Shown here piece by piece: positions 18,401-27,472 of a DNA stretch of 64,000 bases (position 1 is its first letter; each line of letters starts with the position of its first letter). This stretch comes from Pseudomonas eucalypticola (lineage in GTDB: Bacteria; Pseudomonadota; Gammaproteobacteria; Pseudomonadales; Pseudomonadaceae): NCBI RefSeq assembly GCF_013374995.1, contig NZ_CP056030.1, forward strand, positions 3,380,501 through 3,444,500, in the 5' to 3' direction. The notes beneath the pieces are model-generated. The model was not told where the DNA came from. It searched no databases and was given only the letters and a program-made list of their open reading frames with translations. Both the position numbers and the translations under genes were made by a program.

Positions 18401-20575
18401 TCATTTGAACACCGGGCCGATGTTGTCCGGGGTGCCGTCGGCGTTCTGCCGGGCCTGCACTTCGCGCGCGTAGGTGGCATTGGCGCGCTTGAGCAGGAAC
18501 TGGCGCACGGCCTCGATCTGCTCGGCGTGCATGGCACCGTCGAAACGGTCCATGCCATAGGCGGTCAGCGCCCCCTGGCCCACCACACGGTAAAACGCAT
18601 CGCGAGCGGTTATGGCACCGGACCAGCGCAAGTCCGGCAGCACGCCACCCGACTCGCCGTTGTCGCCGTGGCAGGCGGCGCAAAAGGTCATGTAATCCCC
18701 GTAGCCCCGCTCGGCCTGGGCGCTGTCGAAGCTGGCCGGTGGCTTGACCGGCAGAAAGCCTTTGTCGTTGAGCGGCGGCAAGGTCTTGTCACCGTCCAGG
18801 GCGAACACCACGATCCGCGACTTGTTCACCGTCCAGCCGGCGGTACGGGCGATACCGCCCATCAGCAGCGGGTAGATGCCACCCCAGCCCACCTCCACCG
18901 CGATGTACTGCTTGCCGTTCACCGCGTAGCTGATGGGTGGTGCCATGACCGCGCTCTGCAACGAGGCACGAAACAGGTCCTGGCCGGTGCGTGCGTCATA
19001 GGCATGGAAGTCACCGGTGGCCAGGCCCTGGAACACCAGCCCGCCGCCCGTGGCCAGCACACCACCGTTCCACGGCCCCTTGTGGTCGACGCGGAACACC
19101 TCCTTCTGCGCCACCGGGTCCCAGGCCAGCAACCAGCCCTGCAATGCCTTGGCCGCCTCGGTCTTGACCTTGGGGTCGTCGGGCAGGCCGATCCTGGCCA
19201 TGTCCAGGCCCAGGTTCAGGCCGACCGAATGCAGTTGGGGGTTGTCGCTGGCCACATAGCCGAAGGGAATCTGCTGGGCCGGGATGTACACCAGGCCTGT
19301 CTGCGGGCTGTAGGCCATGGGCTGCCAGTTGTGCCCGCCCAGATCACCGGGCAGGCCGAGCCAGGGCTTGCCGGTCAGCGAGTAGAGGGCGTCGGGCACG
19401 GTGTGCGGGCGGCCGCTTTTGGGGTCCAGGCCCGTGGCCCAGTTCACCGGGACATAGGGTTTGCCCGACAGAAACTCGCCGGTGGCGGCATCAATCACAT
19501 AGAAGAAGCCGTTCTTGGGCGCGTGCAGAATCACGTGACGCGGTTTGCCCGCCACCGGGATGTCGGCGGTGATGATGTGCTGGGTGGAGGTGAAGTCCCA
19601 TTGGTCCTGGGGCGTTTCCTGGAAGTGCCACACGTACTCGCCGGTTTCCGGGCGCACGGCGACGATGCTGCCCAGGAACAGGTTGTCGCCTACCCCTTCG
19701 GAGCGCAGCTTGTAGTTCCACGGCGAACCATTGCCGACGCCGATGTACAGCAGGTCGGTGACCGGGTCGTAGGTCATGGAGTCCCAGACCGTGCCGCCCC
19801 CGCCGGACTGGCGCCAGGTGCCATTGGGCCCCCAGGTCTTATAGGCCAGTTCACTCAAGGGCCGGTCGGAAACGGCATGGTCGGGCGTGTTATCAGGGGC
19901 AGGTACCGTATAAAAGCGCCACTTGAACGCGCCGGTGTCGGCATCGAAGCCGGAGACAAACCCACGGGCGCCCATCTCGGCGCCACCATTGCCGATCACC
20001 ACCACGCCCTTGGCCACCCGTGGCGCGGCATCAATGGTGTAGCTTTTCACATTGCCGAGGTGAGCATCGCGCGGGAGGGTGTCGACGCTCCAGGCCAGTG
20101 TGCCGGTCTTGGCGTCCAGGGCAATCAGGCGGGCGTCGAAGGTGGCGAAAATGATCTTGCCGTTCCAGTAGGCCGCGCCGCGGTTGACCGTGTCGCAGCA
20201 GCCCCGCACGGCCACGTCTCCTGGCACCTTGGGGTCGTACTGCCACAGCAGCTTGCCGGTGGCCGCATCGAACGCCTCGACCTTGCTCCAGTTGGTGGTG
20301 GCGTACATCACCCCGTCCACCACCAGCGGCGTGCCTTCCTGGCCGCGGTTGGTGTCCAGGTCGTGATACCAGGCGATCTTCAGGTCCTTGGCAGTGTGGG
20401 TGTTGATCTGGTCCAGCGGGCTGAAGCGCTGTTCCGAATAGGTGCGGCCGTGGCTCAACCAGTTTTCCGGATGCTGGTCGGCGTCGATGATTGCCTGGCC
20501 GGTGTCAGCCTGGGCGAAGCTCGCCAGCAGGGCCAAGGCCGGCAGGTATCGACTGACTTTTGCTTTCGCAGTCAT
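18401..20575 (-). CDS. PQQ-dependent quinohaemoprotein alcohol dehydrogenase (type II)
   Basis: This 724-residue periplasmic enzyme oxidises alcohols to aldehydes using PQQ and an intramolecular haem c. A signal peptide (about residues 1-23, ending FAQA) precedes an eight-bladed propeller with Trp-docking repeats such as AATGKLLWQY and ETGEYVWHF. The vicinal cysteine pair that stacks on PQQ is present (VRGCCDTVNRG). The C-terminal domain has one haem motif (FCAACHGDNGESGG). Type II enzymes accept various primary alcohols; the position between aldehyde dehydrogenase and cytochrome c genes beside the paa operon suggests 2-phenylethanol as a relevant substrate (inference). No pqq biosynthesis gene is in the window. 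Confidence 0.92.
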   Translation of the reverse strand: MTAKAKVSRYLPALALLASFAQADTGQAIIDADQHPENWLSHGRTYSEQRFSPLDQINTHTAKDLKIAWYHDLDTNRGQEGTPLVVDGVMYATTNWSKVEAFDAATGKLLWQYDPKVPGDVAVRGCCDTVNRGAAYWNGKIIFATFDARLIALDAKTGTLAWSVDTLPRDAHLGNVKSYTIDAAPRVAKGVVVIGNGGAEMGARGFVSGFDADTGAFKWRFYTVPAPDNTPDHAVSDRPLSELAYKTWGPNGTWRQSGGGGTVWDSMTYDPVTDLLYIGVGNGSPWNYKLRSEGVGDNLFLGSIVAVRPETGEYVWHFQETPQDQWDFTSTQHIITADIPVAGKPRHVILHAPKNGFFYVIDAATGEFLSGKPYVPVNWATGLDPKSGRPHTVPDALYSLTGKPWLGLPGDLGGHNWQPMAYSPQTGLVYIPAQQIPFGYVASDNPQLHSVGLNLGLDMARIGLPDDPKVKTEAAKALQGWLLAWDPVAQKEVFRVDHKGPWNGGVLATGGGLVFQGLATGDFHAYDARTGQDLFRASLQSAVMAPPISYAVNGKQYIAVEVGWGGIYPLLMGGIARTAGWTVNKSRIVVFALDGDKTLPPLNDKGFLPVKPPASFDSAQAERGYGDYMTFCAACHGDNGESGGVLPDLRWSGAITARDAFYRVVGQGALTAYGMDRFDGAMHAEQIEAVRQFLLKRANATYAREVQARQNADGTPDNIGPVFK

Positions 20576-20650
20576 GTTGTTGTGTCTCAGGCGGATGGCT
20601 TGCCGCGCCCAGCCCGCAGGGGGTGCGGCGCAGCAAGCGGTGGGGCAGGA

Positions 20651-22150
20651 TCAGTGGCGGATGCACACCGACTTGGTTTCGGTGTAGGCGTCCAGCCAGT
20701 CGGCACCGAAGTCGCGGCCGGTGCCCGATTGCTTGAAGCCGCCAAACGGCATGTTGGCGTCGATCAGGGTGTGGCTGTTGACCCACACGGTCCCGGCCTC
20801 GATACGCGGGGTCAGGTTCATCGCGGCATTGAGGTCGCGGGTCCACAGGCTCGCCGTCAGCCCGTAATCCGAATCGTTGGCCAGCGCGAGGGCCTGCTCC
20901 ACGTCATCGACGCGGCTAAGACACAGGACCGGGCCGAACACTTCCTCGCGAGTGAGTGTGAGGTGGTTGTCAGGGTTGAGCACCAGGGTCGGCGACACAT
21001 AGAAGCCATTGCCGTTCGGGCCCTGGGCACCGCGGATCAGCTCCGCATCCTGACGACGGGCGTCTTCCAGGTAGCCCAGTACCTTGGCCTGGTGAGCCTG
21101 GGAAGCCAGCGGATTGATCTGGAAGCTGGGGTCCAGGCCCGGGCCCACCGTCAGCCCCTTGACCGCGCCTTCGAACGCCGCGGCCACCTGGTCGAAGATT
21201 GGCGCCTCCACATAGAGGCGCGAACTGGCGGCGCATACCTGGCCCTGATTGAGGAAGCTGCCCATCATCAGGCCTTCCACCACTTGCTGGATATCAGCGT
21301 CCTTGAGGACGATGGCCGGGTTCTTGCCGCCCAATTCCAGCGTGATACGTTTCAGGCTGTCCACCGCGCTTCTGGCGATACCCTTACCGGTGGCCGTGGA
21401 GCCGGTAAAGCTGATTTTGCTCACCAGCGGATGGCTGGTCAGCACCCGACCGCACACCCCGCCACTGCCGGTGACAACGTTGAACACGCCGGGTGGCACG
21501 CCCGCCTCGGTCGCCAGCTCAGCCATGCGCAGCAGGGTCAACGGGGTGATTTCCGACGGTTTGATCACGATGGAACAACCCGCAGCCAAGGCGGGCATGA
21601 CCTTCCACATACCAATCATCAGCGGGAAGTTCCACGGCACGATACCCGCCACCACACCCACGGGCTCTTTGCGGGTGAAGGCGGTGTAGCGCGCGCCCTC
21701 CGGCATGGGAATCGACAGGTCCAGGGTGCGCCCCGATACCTTGGTGGCGAGGCCCGCGGTGTAGCGCATCCAGTTCAGGGTGCTGCCCACTTCGAAAGCG
21801 CGGGCAATGGCGATGGACTTGCCCTGCTCCAGGGTTTCCAGCTGCGCCAGCTCCTCGGTGTGCTGCTCCAGCAGGTCGGCATAGCGCAGCAGGATCCGCT
21901 CGCGCTCGGCCGGCAGGCGGCGCGACCAGACACCTGAAATGAACGCCTGGTGGGCGGACTGCACCGCCTGGTCGACGTCGGCTTCATCGGCATCGGCGGT
22001 GGTCGCGATCTGCTCGCCGGTGGCCGGGTTGAACACCGGGAGCGTGCCCTGACCACGGGCCGCCACCCAGCCGCCATCAATGTAGAGGCCGTGCTGGCGC
22101 TTGAGAAATGCACTGACGCTGTCCAGCGGGCGAACGATTTGACTGCTCAT
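20651..22150 (-). CDS. feaB: Aldehyde dehydrogenase, probably phenylacetaldehyde dehydrogenase
   Basis: This NAD(P)+-dependent enzyme of 499 residues oxidises aldehydes to acids. The catalytic Glu lies in [10 protein letters not shown] and the catalytic Cys in [10 protein letters not shown]. The N-terminal LYIDGGWV and the PWNFPLMI nucleotide-binding motif are typical of the family. The start at 22150 (MSSQIV) has AAGGAA 7 nt upstream; an upstream in-frame start lacks this. It is the first gene of a three-gene unit with the quinohaemoprotein dehydrogenase and cytochrome c and is divergent from paaF. Substrate assignment to phenylacetaldehyde rests on context (amine oxidase and alcohol dehydrogenase on one side, phenylacetate degradation on the other); the family itself is broad. 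Confidence 0.85.
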   Translation of the reverse strand: MSSQIVRPLDSVSAFLKRQHGLYIDGGWVAARGQGTLPVFNPATGEQIATTADADEADVDQAVQSAHQAFISGVWSRRLPAERERILLRYADLLEQHTEELAQLETLEQGKSIAIARAFEVGSTLNWMRYTAGLATKVSGRTLDLSIPMPEGARYTAFTRKEPVGVVAGIVPWNFPLMIGMWKVMPALAAGCSIVIKPSEITPLTLLRMAELATEAGVPPGVFNVVTGSGGVCGRVLTSHPLVSKISFTGSTATGKGIARSAVDSLKRITLELGGKNPAIVLKDADIQQVVEGLMMGSFLNQGQVCAASSRLYVEAPIFDQVAAAFEGAVKGLTVGPGLDPSFQINPLASQAHQAKVLGYLEDARRQDAELIRGAQGPNGNGFYVSPTLVLNPDNHLTLTREEVFGPVLCLSRVDDVEQALALANDSDYGLTASLWTRDLNAAMNLTPRIEAGTVWVNSHTLIDANMPFGGFKQSGTGRDFGADWLDAYTETKSVCIRH

Positions 22151-22300
22151 GATGATTCCTTCCAAAGGGGCACGGCCCCAGCTTGATGAAACGTCCCAGG
22201 AATGTTTTTCGCCAGCGTGCCAAATGGCTTCGGCTGTCTGCCAATGGCACGATCGCGAGCGCCCCACTATTAAGACACCGTTTTGCTTTTTTGTATTGTT

Positions 22301-22316
22301 TTTCTGTATCGCATTA
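22301..22316. promoter_or_regulatory. TGTATCRC motif between aldehyde dehydrogenase gene and paaF
   Basis: TTTCTGTATCGCATTA lies in an AT-rich patch (22270-22330) about 85 bp upstream of paaF and 150 bp upstream of the divergent aldehyde dehydrogenase. It closely matches the inverted arms in front of paaA (TTCTGTATCAC). A PaaX operator controlling one or both divergent units is the likely meaning (inference). Confidence 0.45.
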
Positions 22317-22400
22317 TGGCTATACTGAGTTCACAGGCCACCCCAGCCTTCCCAATAACCAGCCCAGCCCCCATCGCCGGGCACACCCCGAGGCCACGCC

Positions 22401-23171
22401 ATGCCTGCGCTGCTTACCGTCGAACAGCTGGAATCGGTCCGTCTGGTCACCCTCAATCGTCCGGAGGCGCTCAACGCCTTGACCAGCGCGTTGCTCGGCG
22501 AACTGGCGGACGAATTGGCCAACGCCGAACAGGACCCCACCACCCACGCCGTGGTGCTGACCGGCAATCGCAAGGCCTTCGCCGCCGGCGCCGACCTCAA
22601 GGAAATGGCCGAGCGTGACCTGGTGGGGATCCTCAACGACCCACGGGTGGCGTTCTGGCAACGCATCACGGCGTTCAGCAAACCACTGATCGCCGCCGTC
22701 AACGGCTACGCCCTGGGCGGTGGCTGCGAACTGGCCATGCACGCGGACATCCTCATTGCCGGCCGTGACGCCCAGTTCGGCCAGCCGGAAATCAACCTGG
22801 GGATCATGCCCGGCGCCGGGGGCACCCAACGTTTGCTGCGGGCGGTGGGCAAGTCCCTGGCCATGCAGATGGTGCTGACCGGGGAGCCTATCGGCGCTCG
22901 CCAGGCCCTGGCTGCCGGCCTGGTGAGCGAAGTCACCGAACCGGAGCTGACGGTGGAGCGCGCACTCGCCATCGCTCGGCGCATCGCCGGCCAGGCGCCA
23001 CTGGCGGTGCGCCTGGCGAAGGAAGCCTTGCTCAAGGCCCAGGACACCGACCTGGCCAGCGGCCTGCGCCTGGAGCGCCATGCCTTCACCCTGCTGGCCG
23101 GCACCCACGACCGCAACGAAGGTATTCGCGCCTTCCAGGAAAAACGTCGGCCGCGCTATCGCGGCGAATAA
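22401..23171 (+). CDS. paaF: Enoyl-CoA hydratase PaaF (2,3-dehydroadipyl-CoA hydratase)
   Basis: PaaF hydrates 2,3-dehydroadipyl-CoA to 3-hydroxyadipyl-CoA. The 256-residue crotonase-fold protein shows the oxyanion-hole segments (RKAFAAGADLKEM and ALGGGCELAMHAD) and the catalytic Glu region (QPEINLGIMPGAGGTQRL). It is the first gene of the operon paaF-G-H-I-K, reading away from the AT-rich divergent promoter region. Pseudomonas papers also call it phaA or paaA. Confidence 0.93.
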   Translation: MPALLTVEQLESVRLVTLNRPEALNALTSALLGELADELANAEQDPTTHAVVLTGNRKAFAAGADLKEMAERDLVGILNDPRVAFWQRITAFSKPLIAAVNGYALGGGCELAMHADILIAGRDAQFGQPEINLGIMPGAGGTQRLLRAVGKSLAMQMVLTGEPIGARQALAAGLVSEVTEPELTVERALAIARRIAGQAPLAVRLAKEALLKAQDTDLASGLRLERHAFTLLAGTHDRNEGIRAFQEKRRPRYRGE

Positions 23172-23206
23172 CCCCTTCCCTGTTCACTCCCGAGGGCAAC
23201 ACCCCC

Positions 23207-23998
23207 ATGACATTCGCAACCATCGTGTTCTCTATCGACAACGGCGTGGCCCTGCTGAGCCTCAACCGCCCCGAGCAACTGAACAGCTTCAACGGCCAGA
23301 TGCACGCTGAAGTGCGCGAAGCCCTCAAGCGCGTGCGCCAGGACGCCAGCGTGCGGGTGCTGCTGCTGACGGGTGAAGGCCGGGGTTTCTGTGCCGGTCA
23401 GGACCTGGCCGACCGGAGCGTGGCCCCTGGCGCCGAGGCCCCGGACCTGGGCCAGTCGCTGGAGCAGTTCTACAACCCGCTGATTCGCAGCCTGCGCGAG
23501 CTGCCGATGCCGGTGATTTGCGCGGTCAACGGCGTGGCGGCCGGCGCCGGGGCCAATATTCCCCTGGCCTGCGACCTGGTGCTGGCGGCGCGTTCGGCCA
23601 GTTTCATCCAGGCGTTCTGCAAGATTGGCCTGCTGCCCGACTCCGGCGGTACCTGGAGCCTGCCGCGCCTGGTAGGCGTGGCCCGCGCCAAGGCACTGGC
23701 CATGCTGGGCAACCGCCTGAGCGCTGAGCAGGCCGAACAATGGGGGTTGATCTACCGCTGCGTCGATGATGCCGCCCTGCGCGACGAGGCCCTGAGCCTG
23801 GCACGCCACCTGGCCAGCCAGCCCACCTACGGCCTGGCGCTGATCAAGCGCAGCCTCAATGCCAGCTTCGACAACACGCTGGACCAGCAACTGGACCTGG
23901 AACGCGACCTGCAACGCCTGGCCGGGCGCAGCCACGATTACCGCGAAGGCGTGGCCGCGTTCATGGAAAAACGCCCCGCTGTCTTCAAGGGGAACTGA
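23207..23998 (+). CDS. paaG: PaaG, ring-1,2-epoxyphenylacetyl-CoA isomerase
   Basis: PaaG isomerises the epoxide made by PaaABCE to oxepin-CoA. This 263-residue crotonase-family protein has the segments GRGFCAGQDLADR and GVAAGAGANIPLACDLVLAA, and an Asp region near FCKIGLLPDSGGTWSLPRLV, all typical of PaaG rather than PaaF. It begins 35 bp after paaF. Confidence 0.93.
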   Translation: MTFATIVFSIDNGVALLSLNRPEQLNSFNGQMHAEVREALKRVRQDASVRVLLLTGEGRGFCAGQDLADRSVAPGAEAPDLGQSLEQFYNPLIRSLRELPMPVICAVNGVAAGAGANIPLACDLVLAARSASFIQAFCKIGLLPDSGGTWSLPRLVGVARAKALAMLGNRLSAEQAEQWGLIYRCVDDAALRDEALSLARHLASQPTYGLALIKRSLNASFDNTLDQQLDLERDLQRLAGRSHDYREGVAAFMEKRPAVFKGN

Positions 23999-24001
23999 AC
24001 C

Positions 24002-25519
24002 ATGGCCGCCCTGCCTCTGACCGCTCAGGTAGCGGTGATCGGTGCTGGCGCCATGGGCGCCGGTATCGCCCAGGTCGCCGCCCAGGCCGGCCACCCGGTG
24101 TTGCTCTACGACAACCGCCCCGGCGCGGCTGCCCAGGCCATCGGCGACATCGACCAGCGCCTGGGCCGTCGCGTGGCCACCGGCAAACTGGCCGACAGCG
24201 CCCGCCAGGCGTGCCTGGCCAATCTGCAGGCCTGCGACACCCTCGCCGCCCTGGCCGATGCCCACCTGGTGATCGAAGCCATCGTTGAACAACTGGCGGT
24301 CAAGCGCCAGGTATTCGGGGAACTGGAAGCCCTGTGCCGCGCCGATTGCCTGTTGGTCAGCAATACCTCATCGCTGTCCATCACCACCCTGGCCGCCGAA
24401 CTCAAGCACCCCGAACGCTTCGCCGGCCTGCATTTCTTCAACCCGGCCCCGGTGATGCCCCTGGTGGAAGTGGTGAGCGGGCTGGCCACCGCGCCCGACG
24501 TGGTCGCCAGCTTGTACGACAGCGCCCGCGCCTGGGGCAAACAGCCGGTACACACCCGCTCCACCCCCGGTTTCATCGTCAACCGCGTGGCACGGCCGTT
24601 CTACGCCGAAAGCCTGCGCCTGCTGCAGGAAGGCGCGGCTGACTGCGCCACACTCGATGCTTTGCTGCGAGAGGCCGGCGGCTTCGCCATGGGCGCCTTC
24701 GAGCTCACCGACCTGATTGGTCACGACGTCAACTATGCAGTGACCTGCTCGGTGTTCGATGCCTACTACCAGGACATGCGTTTCCAACCCTCGCTGATCC
24801 AGAAAGAACTGGTGGACGCCGGGCGCCTGGGGCGCAAGAGCGGCCAGGGTTTCTACGATTACCGCGAAGGGGCGCAGCGCCCCCGTGTACAGGCGCTGGG
24901 CAGCGATGCCGTGGTCACCCATTGTGTTGCCGAAGGCCTGCCAGCGTTGTTCGACGGCCTGTTGACGCGCCTGCAAGACCAGGGCGTGGCAGTGACGCGG
25001 CGCCCAGGCAACGGCGTGCTACGGTGCGGCGACGCGGTGCTGGCGCTATCCGACGGGCGCATGGCCAGCCAGCGCGCCCATGACCAAGGCGTGCAGAACC
25101 TGGTGCTGCTGGACCTGGCCCTGGACTTCGCCACGGCCACCCGGGTGGGCATCAGTTGGGCGAACAACACCGCGCCCACGGCGGTGGCGCAGGCGGTGGC
25201 CCTGCTCAACCGCGCCGGCCTCACTGTCAGCGCCTTGGGCGACAGCCCCGGCCTGTGCGTGCTGCGCACCGTGGCCATGCTCGCCAACGAAGGCGCCGAC
25301 GCGGCCCTGCAAGGCGTGGCCTCGGTGGCCGACATCGACCTGGCCCTGCGCGCCGGGGTCAACTACCCCAGGGGCCCGTTGGCCTGGGCCGATACGCTGG
25401 GCCTGGGCACCGTGGTCACGGTGCTGGAAAACCTGCAAGCCGCCTACGGCGAGGAGCGCTACCGCCCTTCCCTGCTGCTGCGTCGCCACCTGGCCGAGGG
25501 GAGCCGCCTGCATGACTGA
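24002..25519 (+). CDS. paaH: PaaH, 3-hydroxyadipyl-CoA dehydrogenase
   Basis: PaaH oxidises 3-hydroxyadipyl-CoA to 3-oxoadipyl-CoA with NAD+. The 505-residue length fits PaaH, which has a duplicated C-terminal domain. The Rossmann motif is VAVIGAGAMGAGIAQVAAQAG, the catalytic His lies in FAGLHFFNPAPVMPLVEVV, and FEAVGL-like helices follow (GAFELTDLIGHDVN). It starts 3 bp after paaG with AAGGGGAA upstream. Its last 8 bases overlap paaI. Confidence 0.93.
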   Translation: MAALPLTAQVAVIGAGAMGAGIAQVAAQAGHPVLLYDNRPGAAAQAIGDIDQRLGRRVATGKLADSARQACLANLQACDTLAALADAHLVIEAIVEQLAVKRQVFGELEALCRADCLLVSNTSSLSITTLAAELKHPERFAGLHFFNPAPVMPLVEVVSGLATAPDVVASLYDSARAWGKQPVHTRSTPGFIVNRVARPFYAESLRLLQEGAADCATLDALLREAGGFAMGAFELTDLIGHDVNYAVTCSVFDAYYQDMRFQPSLIQKELVDAGRLGRKSGQGFYDYREGAQRPRVQALGSDAVVTHCVAEGLPALFDGLLTRLQDQGVAVTRRPGNGVLRCGDAVLALSDGRMASQRAHDQGVQNLVLLDLALDFATATRVGISWANNTAPTAVAQAVALLNRAGLTVSALGDSPGLCVLRTVAMLANEGADAALQGVASVADIDLALRAGVNYPRGPLAWADTLGLGTVVTVLENLQAAYGEERYRPSLLLRRHLAEGSRLHD

Positions 25520-25961
25520 CCCGAACCCATACGATGTGGCCCGGCGCTGCGCCGAAGCCCTGCTGCAACGGGACGCCGCCAGCCGTGCGCTGGGCATCAC
25601 CCTGATCAGCGCCACGCCCGGCAGCGCCCAGGTGAGCATGCGCGTGCGCGATGACATGCTTCAAGGCCACGGGACCTGCCACGGCGGCTTCCTCTTTGCC
25701 CTGGCCGATACCGCCTTTGCCCTAGCCTGCAACAGCCATGACGCGGCCACCGTGGCCCAAGGCTGTAGCATCGAATACCTGGTGCCCGGGCAACTGGGCG
25801 ACCAACTGGTGGCCCACGCCCAGGAGTTGCACCGGGGCAAACGCACCGGCACCTATGACGTGCGCATCGACAACCAGCACGGCCAGCCGGTCGCCCTGTT
25901 CCGGGGCAAGTCCTATCAGGTGCGCGGCACCGTGCTCGCCCGGGAGACCATTGATAAATGA
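25512..25961 (+). CDS. paaI: PaaI, hydroxyphenylacetyl-CoA thioesterase
   Basis: This 149-residue hotdog-fold thioesterase removes CoA from dead-end hydroxyphenylacetyl-CoA species. The motif GTCHGGFLFALADTAFALACN contains the conserved Gly-Gly/Asp active-site helix. The ATG at 25512 overlaps the paaH stop, indicating translational coupling. In many clusters paaJ (the beta-ketoadipyl-CoA thiolase) comes next; here paaK follows after 95 bp and no thiolase is present. Confidence 0.92.
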   Translation: MTDPNPYDVARRCAEALLQRDAASRALGITLISATPGSAQVSMRVRDDMLQGHGTCHGGFLFALADTAFALACNSHDAATVAQGCSIEYLVPGQLGDQLVAHAQELHRGKRTGTYDVRIDNQHGQPVALFRGKSYQVRGTVLARETIDK

Positions 25962-26056
25962 CGCTTTGACCTCTGAACGGCTGTAGCCTGTTACCCAGCC
26001 CCCGGACCACCCGCGAGGCGGCCGGACACTCACACAAAAACAATTCGAGTGAAGCC

Positions 26057-27367
26057 ATGAACATGCACCTCAACCCCGATGCCTTGCTGGACCCTTTCGA
26101 AACCGCCAGTGTCGACCGCCTCCGCGAGCACCAGTTGCAACGCCTGCGCTGGAGCCTTGGCCACGCCTACCAGAACGTGCCGCTGTACCGCCAGCGCTTC
26201 GATGCCCTGGGCCTGCACCCTGACGACCTGAAAACGCTGGATGACCTGGCGGCCTTCCCCTTCACCGGCAAAAACGACCTGCGCGACAACTACCCCTACG
26301 GCATGTTCGCGGTGCCCCTGCAGGACGTGGTGCGCCTGCACGCGTCCAGCGGCACCACCGGCAAGCCCACCGTGGTGGGCTACACCCAGAACGACATCGA
26401 CACCTGGGCCAATATCGTGGCCCGCTCGATCCGCGCGGCGGGTGGTCACAAGGGCGACAAGGTGCACATTTCCTACGGCTACGGGCTGTTCACGGGCGGC
26501 TTGGGCGCCCACTACGGCGCCGAGCGCCTGGGTTGCACGGTGATCCCCATGTCAGGTGGGCAGACCGAGAAACAGGTGCAACTGATCCGCGACTTCGACC
26601 CCGACATCATCATGGTCACCCCGTCGTACATGCTCAATATCGCTGACGAGCTGGAACGCCAGGGCATTGATCCGTCCAGCCTGGCCCTGCGCCTGGGTAT
26701 CTTCGGCGCCGAGCCGTGGACCGATGAGCTGCGTGGCGCCATTGAGCGGCGCCTGGGCATCCAGGCCCAGGATATTTACGGCCTGTCGGAGATCATGGGC
26801 CCCGGCGTGGCCATGGAGTGCGCCGACAGCCGTGGCCACCCGACCCTCTGGGAAGATCATTTCTACCCGGAAATCATTGACCCGGTCACCGGCCAGGTGC
26901 TGCCTGACGGCGCGTTCGGCGAACTGGTGCTGACCTCGCTGAGCAAGGAGGCCCTGCCGATGATCCGCTACCGCACGCGCGACCTGACCCGGCTGCTGCC
27001 CGGCAGTGGCCGGCCCATGCGGCGCATGGACAAGATCACCGGGCGCAGCGACGACATGCTGATCATCCGCGGCGTCAACGTGTTCCCCACCCAGGTGGAA
27101 GAACAGGTGCTCAAAACCAAACAGCTGTGCGAGTGCTATGAGATGCACCTGTATCGCCATGGCAACCTCGACTCGGTGGACATCCACGTCGAACTGCGCC
27201 CCGAGCATCTGCTCCTGGGCAGTGCCGAGCAACAGGCGGTGTGCAGCGAGCTGAGCCGACAGATCAAGACCCATATCGGGATCAGCACCCGGGTGGTGCT
27301 GCAGCCGGCCCAGACCCTCAAACGCTCGGAAGGCAAGGCGGCGCACGTCTTCGACAAGCGCGCCTGA
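26057..27367 (+). CDS. paaK: PaaK, phenylacetate-CoA ligase
   Basis: PaaK activates phenylacetate with ATP and CoA and thereby makes the PaaX inducer. The 436-residue ANL-superfamily protein has the AMP-binding loop HASSGTTGKPTVVGYTQND, the region YGLSEIMGPGVAMEC, and the C-terminal hinge KITGRSDDMLIIRGVNVFPTQVE. Length matches the family. It is preceded by 95 bp after paaI with the sequence AATTCGAGTGAAGCC, so it may have its own weak initiation site, and it is followed by the operator-like inverted repeat in front of paaA. Confidence 0.95.
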   Translation: MNMHLNPDALLDPFETASVDRLREHQLQRLRWSLGHAYQNVPLYRQRFDALGLHPDDLKTLDDLAAFPFTGKNDLRDNYPYGMFAVPLQDVVRLHASSGTTGKPTVVGYTQNDIDTWANIVARSIRAAGGHKGDKVHISYGYGLFTGGLGAHYGAERLGCTVIPMSGGQTEKQVQLIRDFDPDIIMVTPSYMLNIADELERQGIDPSSLALRLGIFGAEPWTDELRGAIERRLGIQAQDIYGLSEIMGPGVAMECADSRGHPTLWEDHFYPEIIDPVTGQVLPDGAFGELVLTSLSKEALPMIRYRTRDLTRLLPGSGRPMRRMDKITGRSDDMLIIRGVNVFPTQVEEQVLKTKQLCECYEMHLYRHGNLDSVDIHVELRPEHLLLGSAEQQAVCSELSRQIKTHIGISTRVVLQPAQTLKRSEGKAAHVFDKRA

Positions 27368-27372
27368 AGAAC

Positions 27373-27431
27373 GTGATACAGAAACATATCTGATACCTAT
27401 TTTTTGTGTTTGATATTTAATTCTGTATCAC
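27373..27431. promoter_or_regulatory. Perfect 11-bp inverted repeat in the paaA promoter region
   Basis: GTGATACAGAA (27373-27383) is mirrored exactly by TTCTGTATCAC (27421-27431), with 37 AT-rich bases between, and the whole sits 42 bp before the paaA ATG. The E. coli PaaX operator is described as TGATTC and GAATCA halves about 27 bp apart, so the architecture is similar. A PaaX operator is the likely role (inference). Related single half-sites occur upstream of paaF and paaY. Confidence 0.6.
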
Positions 27432-27472
27432 TTATAACAATAGCCATCCCCTTGCATGGCTGGAGACCCTTC

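Noticed and set aside
18380..21937. 1185-codon plus-strand open frame opposite the alcohol and aldehyde dehydrogenases
   Set aside because: Both minus-strand genes have intact motifs; the antisense frame is repetitive in His, Gly and Gln and begins inside the dehydrogenase unit.
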